Of a stretch of 64,000 nt of DNA, positions 16,717 to 25,895 are shown piece after piece; the first letter of the stretch is position 1, and each line of letters begins with the position of its first letter. The position numbers and the translations under genes were made by a program. The notes below the pieces were generated by a model. That model did not search any database. It was given only the letters and a program-made list of their open reading frames with translations, and was not told the DNA's origin. Source of the stretch: an uncultured Treponema sp. (GTDB taxonomy: Bacteria; Spirochaetota; Spirochaetia; Treponematales; Treponemataceae); contig CAMVJE010000006.1 in the NCBI GenBank assembly GCA_947167745.1, positions 4,105 through 68,104 on the forward strand, written 5' to 3'.

Positions 16717-19359
16717 TTACTTCCCAAAGACTTCCTTAGCTATGGCGACCGACACCATGGCGTCCTTGGCGTAGTAGTCCGCTCCAATCTGGCTTGCGTA
16801 ATCCGCCGTGAGGACAGCTCCTCCCACCATAATCTTGCAGGTCTTTCCCGCTTGGCCGAGTTTTTCCCGCAGAAGTTTGATTGTGTCTTCCATGTTAGCG
16901 ACTGTCGTTGTCATCAAGGCGCTTAGTCCGACCAGCTGGATGTCTTTTTCGAGCACTGTTTCCACGACCTTTTCTGCCGGAACATTTTTTCCCAAATCGA
17001 TTACCGTGTAGCCGTAATTTTCCAGCATGGCCTTGACGATGTTTTTTCCGATGTCGTGGATGTCGCCGAAGACCGTGCAGATTACGATGCTTCCCTTTGA
17101 CTCCTGGGCGTTTCCGCTCGCTTCCAAAAATGCCTTGATTACCGCGAAACTTGCGCTTACCGTGTCTGCCGAGAGCAAAAGCTGGGGCAGGAATTTCTTT
17201 CCGATTTCAAAATCTTTTCCCACGATGTCCAATGACGGCACGATGCAGCGGTCGATAATCTGGACCGGCTCTTTTCCCTCGTCCAGAAGTTTTTTTGTGG
17301 CCTCAGCCGACGAATCCTTGAAGCCCTTGCAGATTATGTTTATGAGCGAGCTTTCCGATTCCGTGAGATTTTCAGGTAATTTGGGCGTTCCCCTTCGGTC
17401 GCTGTCGCTCCCTTCGGGTCGGGCTTTCTGGGGTTCCGCTGTCGCTCCATTGCCTCCGGCAACGGCTGTCGCCGCCCCGCCAATCCCTAACGCAGCTCCT
17501 TTTGCTGCCGCCACCTGTTCCGCCGTAAGTCCGTAAACCGGGGCTGGCGTGTCGTTGTATTTTTCGATGTAGTCAAGGCAGTTTTCGTCAAATCCTGCCA
17601 GAGCACGGTAGCCGTAGTAGGTTTCCATCATCGGCTGCATGAGCGGATTTATGATGCAGGCAGAAAGTCCCGCGTACAAAGCCATTGCGAAAAATCTTGA
17701 GTTTATGATGTCTCGCCGCGGGATTCCGAACGAGATATTTGAGACTCCCAGCACGAACTGTAATCCCTGCTCTCCGTATTTTTCTTTGAGAATCTGAATT
17801 GCACGAACCGTTTCCAAAGCCTCTTTCTGCTGGCTTGAAACCGTGAGCGTAAGAGTGTCAATCACGATGTCACGAACCGGGATTCCGTATTTTGCCGCCT
17901 CTGCGATGATTTTTTCTGCCACGGCAACCCGGCCTTCCGCAGTGGGAGCAATTCCCGCCTCGTCGATACAGAGGGCCACCACAGCTCCGCCGTATTTTTT
18001 CACCAGAGGCAGAACCTTGTCCATCACATCCTGACGGCCGTTGGTCGAGTTAATCAGGGCTTTTCCGTTGTAGTAGCGCAGGGCTTTTTCCAAGACCGGC
18101 CCTTCGCTGGAATCAATCTGAAGCGGCGTGTTAAAGGCTCCCTGAATTGTCTTTACCGCGTCCACCATAGTCTGAGCTTCGTCAATTCCCGGAAGGCCTA
18201 CATTCACATCAAGAATCTGAGCGCCCGCGTTAATCTGGCTTTCCGCCTCACCAAGAACGAAATTCATATTGTGGGCAAGGAGTGCTTCTTTTACCTTTTT
18301 CTTTCCAGTGGGGTTGATTCGCTCACCGATAATCTGAGGCCCCGCATTTCCGCCAATCTGAACGCTGGAATTGTAAGAGCAGATAAAGCAGGCATTCTCA
18401 AACTCGCAGGGTTTTCTCTTTTGGGGCGGCATGGACTCAATCACTTTTACCATTTCTGCAATGTGGTCTGGGGTCGTGCCACAACATCCGCCAAAAACGC
18501 TTACTCCAAGCTCCCGGTATTTTTTGTGATGCTCTGCAAATTCTTCTGCCCCAACCAGATAGACCGCTTTTCCGTTGATAACCGTCGGTAATCCTGCATT
18601 CGGCTCCACACAAACAGGCTGGTGGGCGTATCGCATGAACTCAGCGACGATTTTGTCATCTTCGCTCAAAGAGCCGCCGCAGTTAAAGCCGATTAAATCC
18701 ACTCCCAGCGACTCAAGATAAACCACCACCGTGCGGATGTCAGCGCCGGTCAAAGTTCGCAAATTGGGCTGGAAGGTCATGCTGGCAAAAATCGGAAGGT
18801 TAGTGTTTTCTTTTACCGCAAGCACCGCAGCCTTGACTTCCCGCAAATCCGCCATTGTCTCGATGATGGCAAGCTCCGCCCCGGCTTTTTCTGCAATCTG
18901 GGCGGCTTCCTTGTAAGTATCGTAGGCTTCGTCAAAAGTCAGGTCGCCCATTGGCTCCAAAAGGCGGCCAATCTGGCTGGTGTCCCATGAAGCGTAATGA
19001 GGGCGTGTGTTTCCTTCTGCCTCAATTTCTTCGATACATTTTTTTTCTAGGGCAATTTCTGCCTCGATGTACTCTTTGCAGGAATATTTTGCTGAAATCA
19101 GCTTTAAGGGCAAGGCACCAAAAGTGTTGGCCGTGAGTACATTTGCTCCCGCCCTAAGGTAAGCTTTGTGAATGTCTTCGATAATCTCCGGCTTTTCAAT
19201 TGAAATATCTTCGGGGATGTCGTAGTCAGTGAAGCCTGTCTTTTGAATCATAGTGCCGATTCCGCCGTCAAAAAATACGGGCAGACCTGCCTCAAGTTGA
19301 GATTTTAAAAATTCTCTGAAGCTTGGCTTCACGAAAGTTGCTTTCTTGCTCTTATTCAT
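16717..19359 (-). CDS. metH: Cobalamin-dependent methionine synthase, without reactivation domain
   Basis: 880 residues. A homocysteine-binding domain (about 20-305) has the zinc cysteines C227, C292 and C293. A methyltetrahydrofolate-binding domain (about 335-600), a cap domain (about 665-745) and a B12 domain (about 755-880) with the cobalt ligand H768 in GDIHDIGKN follow. The C-terminal AdoMet-binding reactivation domain of Escherichia coli MetH (about 1227 residues) is absent; a separate reactivating protein may exist. Residues about 626-661, between the folate and cap domains, are Gly/Ala/Pro-rich and encoded by a dispersed repeat. It follows metF by 17 bp. Confidence 0.93.
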   Translation of the reverse strand: MNKSKKATFVKPSFREFLKSQLEAGLPVFFDGGIGTMIQKTGFTDYDIPEDISIEKPEIIEDIHKAYLRAGANVLTANTFGALPLKLISAKYSCKEYIEAEIALEKKCIEEIEAEGNTRPHYASWDTSQIGRLLEPMGDLTFDEAYDTYKEAAQIAEKAGAELAIIETMADLREVKAAVLAVKENTNLPIFASMTFQPNLRTLTGADIRTVVVYLESLGVDLIGFNCGGSLSEDDKIVAEFMRYAHQPVCVEPNAGLPTVINGKAVYLVGAEEFAEHHKKYRELGVSVFGGCCGTTPDHIAEMVKVIESMPPQKRKPCEFENACFICSYNSSVQIGGNAGPQIIGERINPTGKKKVKEALLAHNMNFVLGEAESQINAGAQILDVNVGLPGIDEAQTMVDAVKTIQGAFNTPLQIDSSEGPVLEKALRYYNGKALINSTNGRQDVMDKVLPLVKKYGGAVVALCIDEAGIAPTAEGRVAVAEKIIAEAAKYGIPVRDIVIDTLTLTVSSQQKEALETVRAIQILKEKYGEQGLQFVLGVSNISFGIPRRDIINSRFFAMALYAGLSACIINPLMQPMMETYYGYRALAGFDENCLDYIEKYNDTPAPVYGLTAEQVAAAKGAALGIGGAATAVAGGNGATAEPQKARPEGSDSDRRGTPKLPENLTESESSLINIICKGFKDSSAEATKKLLDEGKEPVQIIDRCIVPSLDIVGKDFEIGKKFLPQLLLSADTVSASFAVIKAFLEASGNAQESKGSIVICTVFGDIHDIGKNIVKAMLENYGYTVIDLGKNVPAEKVVETVLEKDIQLVGLSALMTTTVANMEDTIKLLREKLGQAGKTCKIMVGGAVLTADYASQIGADYYAKDAMVSVAIAKEVFGK
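17388..17482 (-). repeat. Family 2 repeat inside metH
   Basis: On the minus strand this stretch contains AGCGACAGCGGAACCCC, then AAGCCCGACCCG and GCGACAGCG, close to the intergenic copy at 14945-15044. It is in frame and encodes part of the interdomain linker, residues about 626-658 (for example ATAEPQKARPEGSDSDRRG). The flanking domains are intact, so the insertion is tolerated as a linker. Confidence 0.65.
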
Positions 19360-19376
19360 AGTGGACTCAGGATAAT

Positions 19377-20258
19377 TTATTCATTCGTTGCCTTGATTAT
19401 TTCATTTACGTTGCTGATAATCGCTTGGGCTATTTCCGGCTTGTTCATTGTGTAGATGTGGATTCCACGCACGCCGTTGGAGATTAAATCGATGATTTGG
19501 TCAGTGGCGTAGGCGATTCCGGCTTGTTTCATTGCCTCCGGGCTGTTTCGGAAACGGTCACAGATTGCCATGAGTTTTCGTGGAATATAGGCGTTGGATA
19601 AGTCCACCATGCGGCTGACCTGTGCGGCATTTGTAATCGGCATGATACCTGCCAGAACCGGTACATGTATTCCAGCTGACTGCAGCCGGTAAAGGAAAGA
19701 ATAGAGCATGTCATTGTCAAAAAAGAGCTGGGTGGTCAAAAAATCAACGCCTGCATTGACTTTGTGTTTGAGATTTTCGATATCAGCATCGCGGTTTGCG
19801 CTTTCCGGGTGACCTTCCGGGTAGCAAGCTCCGCCTACACAAAATCCTTCCTTTTTGAGAAGTGAAACCAGATCTGAGGCATGTACGAATCCTGAAGGAA
19901 AGATATTTTCGCCCTCAGCAGCATCCTTTGGAAAATCGCCTCGTAGCGCAAGCACATTTGAAATTCCCTTAGCCTTGAGATTGCTGATGATTTGATTGAG
20001 GGTATCTGCACTTGAGCGCACGCATGTAAGGTGTGCGAGAGCACTTGTTCCCTGTGATTCAATTGCCTGAGCGATGTCTGCGGTATAGCCCTGAGTTGAT
20101 CCTCCTGCACCAAAAGTTACGCTGATAAAATCAGGTTTAAGCTGGGTGAGTTCCACAGCGGTATTTTTTATGGATTCAAGTGCGTCCTGTTTTTTTGGCG
20201 GAAAGACCTCAAAAGAGAGACTTACTTTTTTAGAATTCAAAATATCTACGATTTTCAT
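19377..20258 (-). CDS. metF: Methylenetetrahydrofolate reductase
   Basis: 293 residues, normal bacterial length. The flavin and folate-site segments are visible: SFEVFPPK (15-22), SVTFGAGGST near 46-55, ALRGDFP near 105, and DFLTTQLFFDN near 172. It reduces 5,10-methylene- to 5-methyl-tetrahydrofolate, the substrate of MetH, whose gene follows 17 bp downstream. A TATAAT ending 6 nt before the ATG could be an internal promoter, but the -35 is weak. Confidence 0.94.
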   Translation of the reverse strand: MKIVDILNSKKVSLSFEVFPPKKQDALESIKNTAVELTQLKPDFISVTFGAGGSTQGYTADIAQAIESQGTSALAHLTCVRSSADTLNQIISNLKAKGISNVLALRGDFPKDAAEGENIFPSGFVHASDLVSLLKKEGFCVGGACYPEGHPESANRDADIENLKHKVNAGVDFLTTQLFFDNDMLYSFLYRLQSAGIHVPVLAGIMPITNAAQVSRMVDLSNAYIPRKLMAICDRFRNSPEAMKQAGIAYATDQIIDLISNGVRGIHIYTMNKPEIAQAIISNVNEIIKATNE

Positions 20259-20285
20259 AGGTTGATTATAGCGGATTGCCAGACT

Positions 20286-21818
20286 TTATTCTATCCGCGC
20301 CATAATTTCTCGTATCTTTGCTTCGTCCATCTTGATGAATAGATTTTTTTCGTTGGTAGGTAAAACTGTTCCCTTGGGGGCATTTTTTGCCCGACGTAAG
20401 TGCTTGACCTGAGTATAATACAAGTCTGCCTTACCGTTCTTGCGGGCTTTTGAAAAATATACAGCAAGATTTCCTGCTGCCAGTAAAATTTCTAGAGGAA
20501 CAGTCTTTCCGGGGCGGTTTTTGATGAAGACATAGCCGCCGTGATAATCGCGCACATGGAGCCACATATCAGAGCCTTTTACCGTGTGCCTGAGTAAATC
20601 ATCGTTTTCGCCTGCGTCTCGGCCAACGATAATTTGCCAGCCGTCAATCAAAAAATCCAGACCAGAGTGAGACTTTTTTTCCTGTTGTTTTGGTTTTTGA
20701 GTTTTTCGTAAAATCTGTTCCAGTTTGATTGGATTTTTTTCGGCAATGATTTTTGCGTACTGAGCTTCAAGGTCAGACAGGGCTTTTTCGGCAGCTTCAA
20801 TGTCGTAGCTTAGATTTTCAAGGCCACTGGTCTGTTTTTTGTAGGTTTCGTAATAAGAAGCGGCATTTTCCTGGGCAGATTTTTTGGGATCAATCTTAAT
20901 ACTTACTTTTTTGCCAGTTTCAAAATCTTCACATTCCAGGAAATTTGAGCTTCCATCCAGAGCATAACCATAGGCAAGAATTAAATCACCCTGATGCTTG
21001 TACTGATCTGCATTTTTAAAGGCTTCTCGTTTTTCTTTGAGACGGTCAAGGGATGCAACTTGACGGCTTTTGTGGGACTGATACCATTTTTCGGCCTGTT
21101 CTAAAAGACTTTCGAGAGAAGTCTGAGCCGCACTCTCTGAGTAGAACAAATCGACTTTCTGATTGAAAGTGAGGTCCGGGTAATCAGGATGCTTTTCAGC
21201 GTAATCAGCGGCAAGTTCACCAAATTCCCGCACAGGAAATTTTTCTTTTAATGTGGCAATTTCATTTTCTGTCAGTGCTTTTTCTTCAGGCAGGGCAAGA
21301 ATTTCTCCGGTTTTTTCACCTTTGGCCGGACGGCGGTAAAATGAATCTAAAATGACACCGTTTTTGTCGCAGAGGAAAATGTTCCCCGCATTTGACCATA
21401 AGCGTATATAGAGGGAGAAAAATTCGTCTTCTTCATCTTTTTGGAGGGATTTGGCTTTTTTGGCGGCATGTTCCTGGGCCTGGGGCATTACATAAATGGC
21501 ACCGGCTTTTTCCAAATCGATTTTGATGATTCGTTCTTTTTGAATCTGGAGACAATTCAGAATCCGCGCGCCCTTGATTTTTGACCTGAGCATTTCGTTG
21601 AATCGCAAAGGTTTTTCGTTTTTGGTGATTTTGCGCCTTGTCTCACAAATACGGCAGGCTCCTGCTTCAAGAGAAATAAAAAGTGTTTTTGGCAGTCCCG
21701 GCTTGTAGGTGTAGATTGCCAGTGAATTATAATTCGGTTGAACGACTTCCTGTATAAAAGCACCGGATAAATCAAGTTCTGAGAGAATTAAATCAATTTC
21801 GTTGCAATTTAAAGACAT
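20286..21818 (-). CDS. NFACT family protein (RqcH/Rqc2-like)
   Basis: 510 residues. An N-terminal NFACT-N domain, a long charged coiled-coil middle (about 225-390) and a C-terminal NFACT-R domain (about 395-500) with the DMWLHVRDYHGGYVFIK segment are visible. Family members (Bacillus RqcH, eukaryotic Rqc2) bind stalled large ribosomal subunits and add alanine tails to the trapped peptide for degradation. Older annotations call them fibronectin-binding proteins. The start is coupled to the stop of the upstream kinase gene (TAATG). Confidence 0.85.
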   Translation of the reverse strand: MSLNCNEIDLILSELDLSGAFIQEVVQPNYNSLAIYTYKPGLPKTLFISLEAGACRICETRRKITKNEKPLRFNEMLRSKIKGARILNCLQIQKERIIKIDLEKAGAIYVMPQAQEHAAKKAKSLQKDEEDEFFSLYIRLWSNAGNIFLCDKNGVILDSFYRRPAKGEKTGEILALPEEKALTENEIATLKEKFPVREFGELAADYAEKHPDYPDLTFNQKVDLFYSESAAQTSLESLLEQAEKWYQSHKSRQVASLDRLKEKREAFKNADQYKHQGDLILAYGYALDGSSNFLECEDFETGKKVSIKIDPKKSAQENAASYYETYKKQTSGLENLSYDIEAAEKALSDLEAQYAKIIAEKNPIKLEQILRKTQKPKQQEKKSHSGLDFLIDGWQIIVGRDAGENDDLLRHTVKGSDMWLHVRDYHGGYVFIKNRPGKTVPLEILLAAGNLAVYFSKARKNGKADLYYTQVKHLRRAKNAPKGTVLPTNEKNLFIKMDEAKIREIMARIE

Positions 21819-22735
21819 TATTCGGGCTGTTTAATCGAACCTGGAATAATAGTTGTTGCGTTTAGGGCGCCACAGTGATTTCCAGCCTTAATGGCTGACT
21901 CTACATTATTGTTCTGCAGGTAGTCAAATAAGAATCCTGCATCAAAAGCGTCTCCGCAGGCGGTTGTATTGATAGCCTTTACTTTTTCGGTCGGGATTTT
22001 GTAAGTGATGCCTTTTGCAGCTGCGAGAGTATCTTTTGCGCCACGGGTAACGATAACAATATTGTTTAACTCAGCGCTCTTTTTTTCGACTGCTTTGAGG
22101 AGATCCTTTTCACTCTTGCCCTTGCATTCAAAAGTCTGGCAGAATTCTGCTTCGTTTACTTTGATGATATCAGGTGTGCAGACTTTGAGAGTTCCTAACA
22201 AATCATCACCTCGGAAATCTGCGAGGATTATTTTGCCTGCTTTATGAGCTACTTCGCAAATTCGAGCACAGATATTGGCAGACCAGTTATGAGGGCGGCT
22301 GCCTGCAAATAGAAGTGCATCAAAAGAGGTCATGTACTTTCGTACAAATTCAAGAAGTTTAAGTTCAGCCTCGGCACCTGCAATATGTAGTGGATTTGAG
22401 GCTTCGTCAGTAATGACTTCAGTGGTAGATCCTTTTTTTGCATCGAGAATAGTCCAGCATTCGCGAGTGTTGCCTTCAATATAAATTGGTGTGACATATA
22501 AATTACTGTCATTTGAGGCAAGTACCATAAAATGTTCGGCATTTGCATTGCCTACCGGGCAAAGAGCCATTGAAATTCCCGGTTCAAGCTGGTTAAGGAC
22601 ACGGGCTGCATTAAGTGCCTTACCACTTGCGTCTTCGCGCCAAATGTGCGAACGGTTAACATTTTCTACATTAAATGACTCGAACTGAATCGTGCGCTGA
22701 ATGGTTGCACTCAAACAAACACAAAGAATCTTCAT
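21818..22735 (-). CDS. PfkB family sugar kinase, 1-phosphofructokinase-like
   Basis: 305 residues. The PfkB signatures are present: an N-terminal NVENVNRSHIWREDASGKAL region with the conserved Gly-Lys substrate loop, and the catalytic ACGDAFDAGFL near residue 262. Length and N-terminus fit the LacC/FruK group that phosphorylates hexose phosphates. No phosphotransferase or sugar transport gene is nearby, so the substrate is open. Its promoter appears to leave only about 4 nt before the ATG (leaderless). Confidence 0.82.
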   Translation of the reverse strand: MKILCVCLSATIQRTIQFESFNVENVNRSHIWREDASGKALNAARVLNQLEPGISMALCPVGNANAEHFMVLASNDSNLYVTPIYIEGNTRECWTILDAKKGSTTEVITDEASNPLHIAGAEAELKLLEFVRKYMTSFDALLFAGSRPHNWSANICARICEVAHKAGKIILADFRGDDLLGTLKVCTPDIIKVNEAEFCQTFECKGKSEKDLLKAVEKKSAELNNIVIVTRGAKDTLAAAKGITYKIPTEKVKAINTTACGDAFDAGFLFDYLQNNNVESAIKAGNHCGALNATTIIPGSIKQPE

Positions 22736-22739
22736 ATTA

Positions 22740-22770
22740 ATAGTATGAATGATTTATTTCATTTTGACAA
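22740..22770 (-). promoter_or_regulatory. Promoter of the pfkB-NFACT-metF-metH unit
   Basis: On the minus strand TTGTCA (22765-22770) and TACTAT (22740-22745) are 19 bp apart. The -10 box ends 4 nt before the ATG at 22733-22735, so the mRNA would start at or within the start codon. The -35 box overlaps the TTGACA of the divergent flavoprotein promoter. Confidence 0.5.
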
Positions 22771-22794
22771 GCGAAGAAAAAAGTATGCTATAAT
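22764..22794 (+). promoter_or_regulatory. Promoter of the flavoprotein gene, extended -10
   Basis: TTGACA (22764-22769) and TATAAT (22789-22794) are 19 bp apart. A TG at 22786-22787 makes an extended -10, which can compensate for the long spacer. Transcription would start near 22801, and an AGGAG RBS lies about 8 nt before the ATG at 22823. Confidence 0.75.
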
Positions 22795-22822
22795 AAAAAT
22801 AAATAATTTTCAGGAGTAAAAG

Positions 22823-23404
22823 ATGAAAGTCATTCTTTTTAACGGAAGCCGGAACGAAAAAGGCAGCACATACACAGCATTGAATCTCGTAGCTGAGGAA
22901 CTTGGCAAAAACGGAATTGAAGCCGAAATTTTCTGGGTTGGAGGCCGGGCTCTAACAGGCGAAATTGACGTCCTTGTGGATGAAGCAATCGAAAAGATTC
23001 AGAATGCGGACGGTCTTGTTCTTGGTTCACCGGTCTATTACGCTTCTCCCAGCGGTGAGCTTATCGCATTTTTGGATAGATTTTACTGGAAGGGCGAGAA
23101 ATTTCTGCGCTTTAAGCCTGCCGCTGCTATTACGGTAGCCCGTCGTGCCGGAACCACAGCCTGTCTTGATGTCATCAACAAATACATCACTTATGCTCAG
23201 CAGCCGGTGATTACTTCACGCTATTGGAACATGGTTCACGGTTCAAACGGCGCCGATGTGCTTCAGGACGAAGAGGGAATCCAAATCATGCGCACACTCG
23301 CACGCAATATGGCATGGATTTTAAAGAGTATTGAGGCTGGAAAGCAGGCCGGAGTAGCCCAGCCTGAAGCCGAAAAGAAAATCTTTACGAATTTTATCCG
23401 CTAG
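22823..23404 (+). CDS. Flavodoxin-fold NAD(P)H-dependent FMN reductase
   Basis: 193 residues. The FMN phosphate loop is seen as FNGSRNEKGST near residues 5-16, and a second FMN-contact region as VLGSPVYYASPSGEL near 68-82. It belongs to the iron-sulphur flavoprotein/NADPH-FMN reductase superfamily, but the cysteine cluster of true iron-sulphur flavoproteins is missing. Its physiological electron partner is unknown. It lies opposite the redox operon ended by the OhrR-like gene, with only 2 bp between the stops. Confidence 0.85.
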   Translation: MKVILFNGSRNEKGSTYTALNLVAEELGKNGIEAEIFWVGGRALTGEIDVLVDEAIEKIQNADGLVLGSPVYYASPSGELIAFLDRFYWKGEKFLRFKPAAAITVARRAGTTACLDVINKYITYAQQPVITSRYWNMVHGSNGADVLQDEEGIQIMRTLARNMAWILKSIEAGKQAGVAQPEAEKKIFTNFIR

Positions 23405-23406
23405 TT

Positions 23407-23832
23407 TTAGCCGATAATCTTGTATAAAATTTTGTAAAGTACCTGAGCGTCTTCAGGTGAAATATTCATGCACTTTCCCATCTCTTCTGGTACGGAAAGT
23501 GCTTTTTCTTTAAGGGCTTCTCCTTCAGGGGTGATTGTAATCGTTACTACCCGCTCGTCATTTTTGTCACGCACTCGTTTTACAAATCCCTTTTCTTCCA
23601 TTGATTTGAGAAGGGGTGAGAGAGTTCCAGTGTCAAGATAGAGGCAACTGCTTATTTCGCCGACTTTGAGGGATTTATGCTCCCACATAACCATCATCAC
23701 AATGTACTGGGTATAAGTGAGGTTAAGATTTTTTAGAATCGGAGTGTACTTCCGCATGATTTCGCGTGATGCTGCATAAAGTGGGAAGCAGAGCTGGTTT
23801 TTAAGTTTAAGTGAATCGTAATTCTTTTCCAT
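23407..23832 (-). CDS. OhrR-type MarR family peroxide-sensing repressor
   Basis: 141 residues with the MarR winged helix. Three residues match the peroxide-sensing set of Bacillus subtilis OhrR at identical numbers: C15 (NQLCFPLY), Y29 (RKYTPIL) and Y40 (LTYTQY). In that protein Cys15 is oxidised by organic hydroperoxide and the two tyrosines hydrogen-bond to it in the reduced state. No extra cysteine is present, as in 1-Cys OhrR. It is the last gene of a five-gene redox operon whose promoter carries matching palindromes, so autoregulation is likely. Confidence 0.9.
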   Translation of the reverse strand: MEKNYDSLKLKNQLCFPLYAASREIMRKYTPILKNLNLTYTQYIVMMVMWEHKSLKVGEISSCLYLDTGTLSPLLKSMEEKGFVKRVRDKNDERVVTITITPEGEALKEKALSVPEEMGKCMNISPEDAQVLYKILYKIIG

Positions 23833-23848
23833 AAGTAAAATCCTGTGT

Positions 23849-24964
23849 CTAGTCGCTTATATCAAAATCAAACTGAACTTGAACATCGTAGTCGGGGAAT
23901 GCTTCCCGTACATCACTTACAACATGGTCGTACATTACCTTCATGTTGGGTGAATCGAAGGAAACTACAATATCGAACCGCATGATTTTTGCCACCTCAT
24001 CAACAAAGAATCCGTGCATCTGAAGAATATCCTTGTGTTCGTGTACGATTTTTGACACTTTCGAGCGGATTTCTGCGGCTGAATTCTGTTTTGTGTTCAC
24101 GCTGTAAATTCCCACGGCCGCCATTGCCACATTGTGCTTTTCGTAAACAGCTGAACTGATTTTTCGCGCCACGGTGTCAATTTTGTCGGCAGTCCAGGTA
24201 TCCGGCACTTCGATGTGGATTGAGCCGATGTGCTTGTCTGGCCCGTAATTGTTGAGAACGAGGTCAAAAGAACCGCGGATTTCCGGATCTACCGAAACGA
24301 CTGTTTTTTTGATTGCGTGGGCAATCTGTGCGTCAATTCGCTCGCCCAAAATTTTGCTCAATGTTTCCCGCAAAGTCTCAATGCCGGATTTTATGATTGC
24401 AAAAGAGATTATGACACCTAAATATGCTTCGAGGGAAAGGCCGAAAATCAAGAAAACAGCCGCCGCTACAAGCGTTGATGCTGAAATTATTGAATCCATA
24501 AGGGCATCCTGACCGCTTGCCACAAGGGAATCAGAATTCACTTTTTTGCCGGTACGCTTAACGAAAAGACCCAGTAAAATCTTTACGATAACGGCAGAGC
24601 TTACGATGATTAGAGCCGACTTTGTGTAGTCAGGCGTGCTTGGCTCAATGATTTTTTTGACCGACTCAATGAGAGAAGTAATACCTGCATACAAAATGAT
24701 GACTGCAATCACCAGTGCCGAAAGGTATTCTGCCCGGCCGTGACCAAAGGGATGTTTTTTGTCGGCGGGCTTACCAGCCAGCTTTGTTCCGATGATTGTC
24801 ACCACGGAAGAAAGCGCATCGGTAAGGTTGTTCACCGCATCCAAAACGATGGCGATTGAATGAGATAGAAGGCCAACAAGTGCCTTGAATGAAGCAAGTG
24901 CAATGTTGGCTATAATTCCTAAAATACTTGTGCGGACGATTATTTTTTCGCGGTTAAGGTTCAT
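23849..24964 (-). CDS. Cation diffusion facilitator (CDF) transporter
   Basis: 371 residues. About six membrane helices (14-205) are followed by a cytoplasmic ferredoxin-like domain (about 210-290) and an additional C-terminal segment. Metal-site residues are visible in helix 2 (DAVNNLTDALSS) and near PFGHGRAEYLS. CDF proteins export divalent cations such as Zn, Mn or Fe by proton exchange. Its place between thioredoxin reductase and the OhrR-like regulator suggests metal control under oxidative stress, which is inference. Confidence 0.9.
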   Translation of the reverse strand: MNLNREKIIVRTSILGIIANIALASFKALVGLLSHSIAIVLDAVNNLTDALSSVVTIIGTKLAGKPADKKHPFGHGRAEYLSALVIAVIILYAGITSLIESVKKIIEPSTPDYTKSALIIVSSAVIVKILLGLFVKRTGKKVNSDSLVASGQDALMDSIISASTLVAAAVFLIFGLSLEAYLGVIISFAIIKSGIETLRETLSKILGERIDAQIAHAIKKTVVSVDPEIRGSFDLVLNNYGPDKHIGSIHIEVPDTWTADKIDTVARKISSAVYEKHNVAMAAVGIYSVNTKQNSAAEIRSKVSKIVHEHKDILQMHGFFVDEVAKIMRFDIVVSFDSPNMKVMYDHVVSDVREAFPDYDVQVQFDFDISD

Positions 24965-24971
24965 GCTATTA

Positions 24972-25895
24972 CTATACTGTTTTCTTTAAATTTCGGATAT
25001 AGTCAACTGCACTTAATCCTGCAAGACCGCCCTCATAGACTGCCTTGCATACCTGTAAAAGCCCTCCGTTTGCGTTTCCGCAGGAGAAGATTCCCGGCGC
25101 GTTCGTTGCCATTTTTTCGTTTGCGGCGATTGAGTCTCCGTTGAGCATGAGACCGAGCTTTTTCGCAAAGTCGGCGGCTCCTGCGCTTCCCAGGGCGACA
25201 AATACGCCGTCTAATGCCAGGCTTTCTCCGTCAGCGAATGTTACGCCGCCGACTTTTGTGCCTTCTCCGTTTGGAATGACTTTTGTGACTTTTCTTGTAT
25301 CGATTTTGATTTTACTGGCAATCGATGAATCCCCGGCAATCGCTGTCTTGACTTCGCTTTCGTCTTTTCCGTCAGTGAGAATGGTGACACTCTCAGCGAT
25401 GTGAGCGAGATGGCTTGCCTCTGCCACGGCAAAAGTTCCGTTTCCGATGACGGCCACATTTTTTTTGCGGTAGAAGAATCCGTCGCAAACCGCACAGTAA
25501 GAAACGCCCTTCCCTTCAAAATCAATGATGCCTTCGATAGCAGGACGGAGTTTTTTGTTTCCTGTGGCGAGAATGATTGCAGGTGCGCTCAATTCCTTCC
25601 CGCCTGCTTTGACACAATACTGAGTCTGAGGCGGGGGAGCGAGAAGCTCTATGTGAGTGACTTCGGCCTGAATCACTTCGACTCCCAGATTCTTTGCCTG
25701 AGCGATTCCGTTGGCGTACAAATCGGGGCCGGTGATTCCTTCGGGGAAACCGTAGTAATTGTCGATTTTGTGGGCTTTTTCCAGCTGGCTTTCACCAGAA
25801 TAAATGACGGCCACATTCAAATTCGCCCTTTTTGCATAAAGGCTCGCCGAGATTCCGGCCGGTCCCGCTCCGATTATGATGATGTCATAGCTCAT
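24972..25895 (-). CDS. trxB: Thioredoxin reductase
   Basis: 307 residues. FAD-binding GAGPAG (9-14), the redox pair C134/C137 in SYCAVCDG, an NADPH-binding GNGTFAVAEA (151-160) and a C-terminal FAD motif (FSCGNANGG) are all present. It passes electrons from NADPH to thioredoxin or a related carrier. No thioredoxin gene is in the window. It overlaps the upstream acetyltransferase gene by 4 bp and precedes the CDF gene by 7 bp. Confidence 0.92.
   Translation of the reverse strand: MSYDIIIIGAGPAGISASLYAKRANLNVAVIYSGESQLEKAHKIDNYYGFPEGITGPDLYANGIAQAKNLGVEVIQAEVTHIELLAPPPQTQYCVKAGGKELSAPAIILATGNKKLRPAIEGIIDFEGKGVSYCAVCDGFFYRKKNVAVIGNGTFAVAEASHLAHIAESVTILTDGKDESEVKTAIAGDSSIASKIKIDTRKVTKVIPNGEGTKVGGVTFADGESLALDGVFVALGSAGAADFAKKLGLMLNGDSIAANEKMATNAPGIFSCGNANGGLLQVCKAVYEGGLAGLSAVDYIRNLKKTV

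Noticed and set aside
16717..20290. Cobalamin or SAM riboswitch for metF/metH
   Set aside because: The genes lie inside a tightly packed unit with gaps of only 17-27 bp, too short for either riboswitch.
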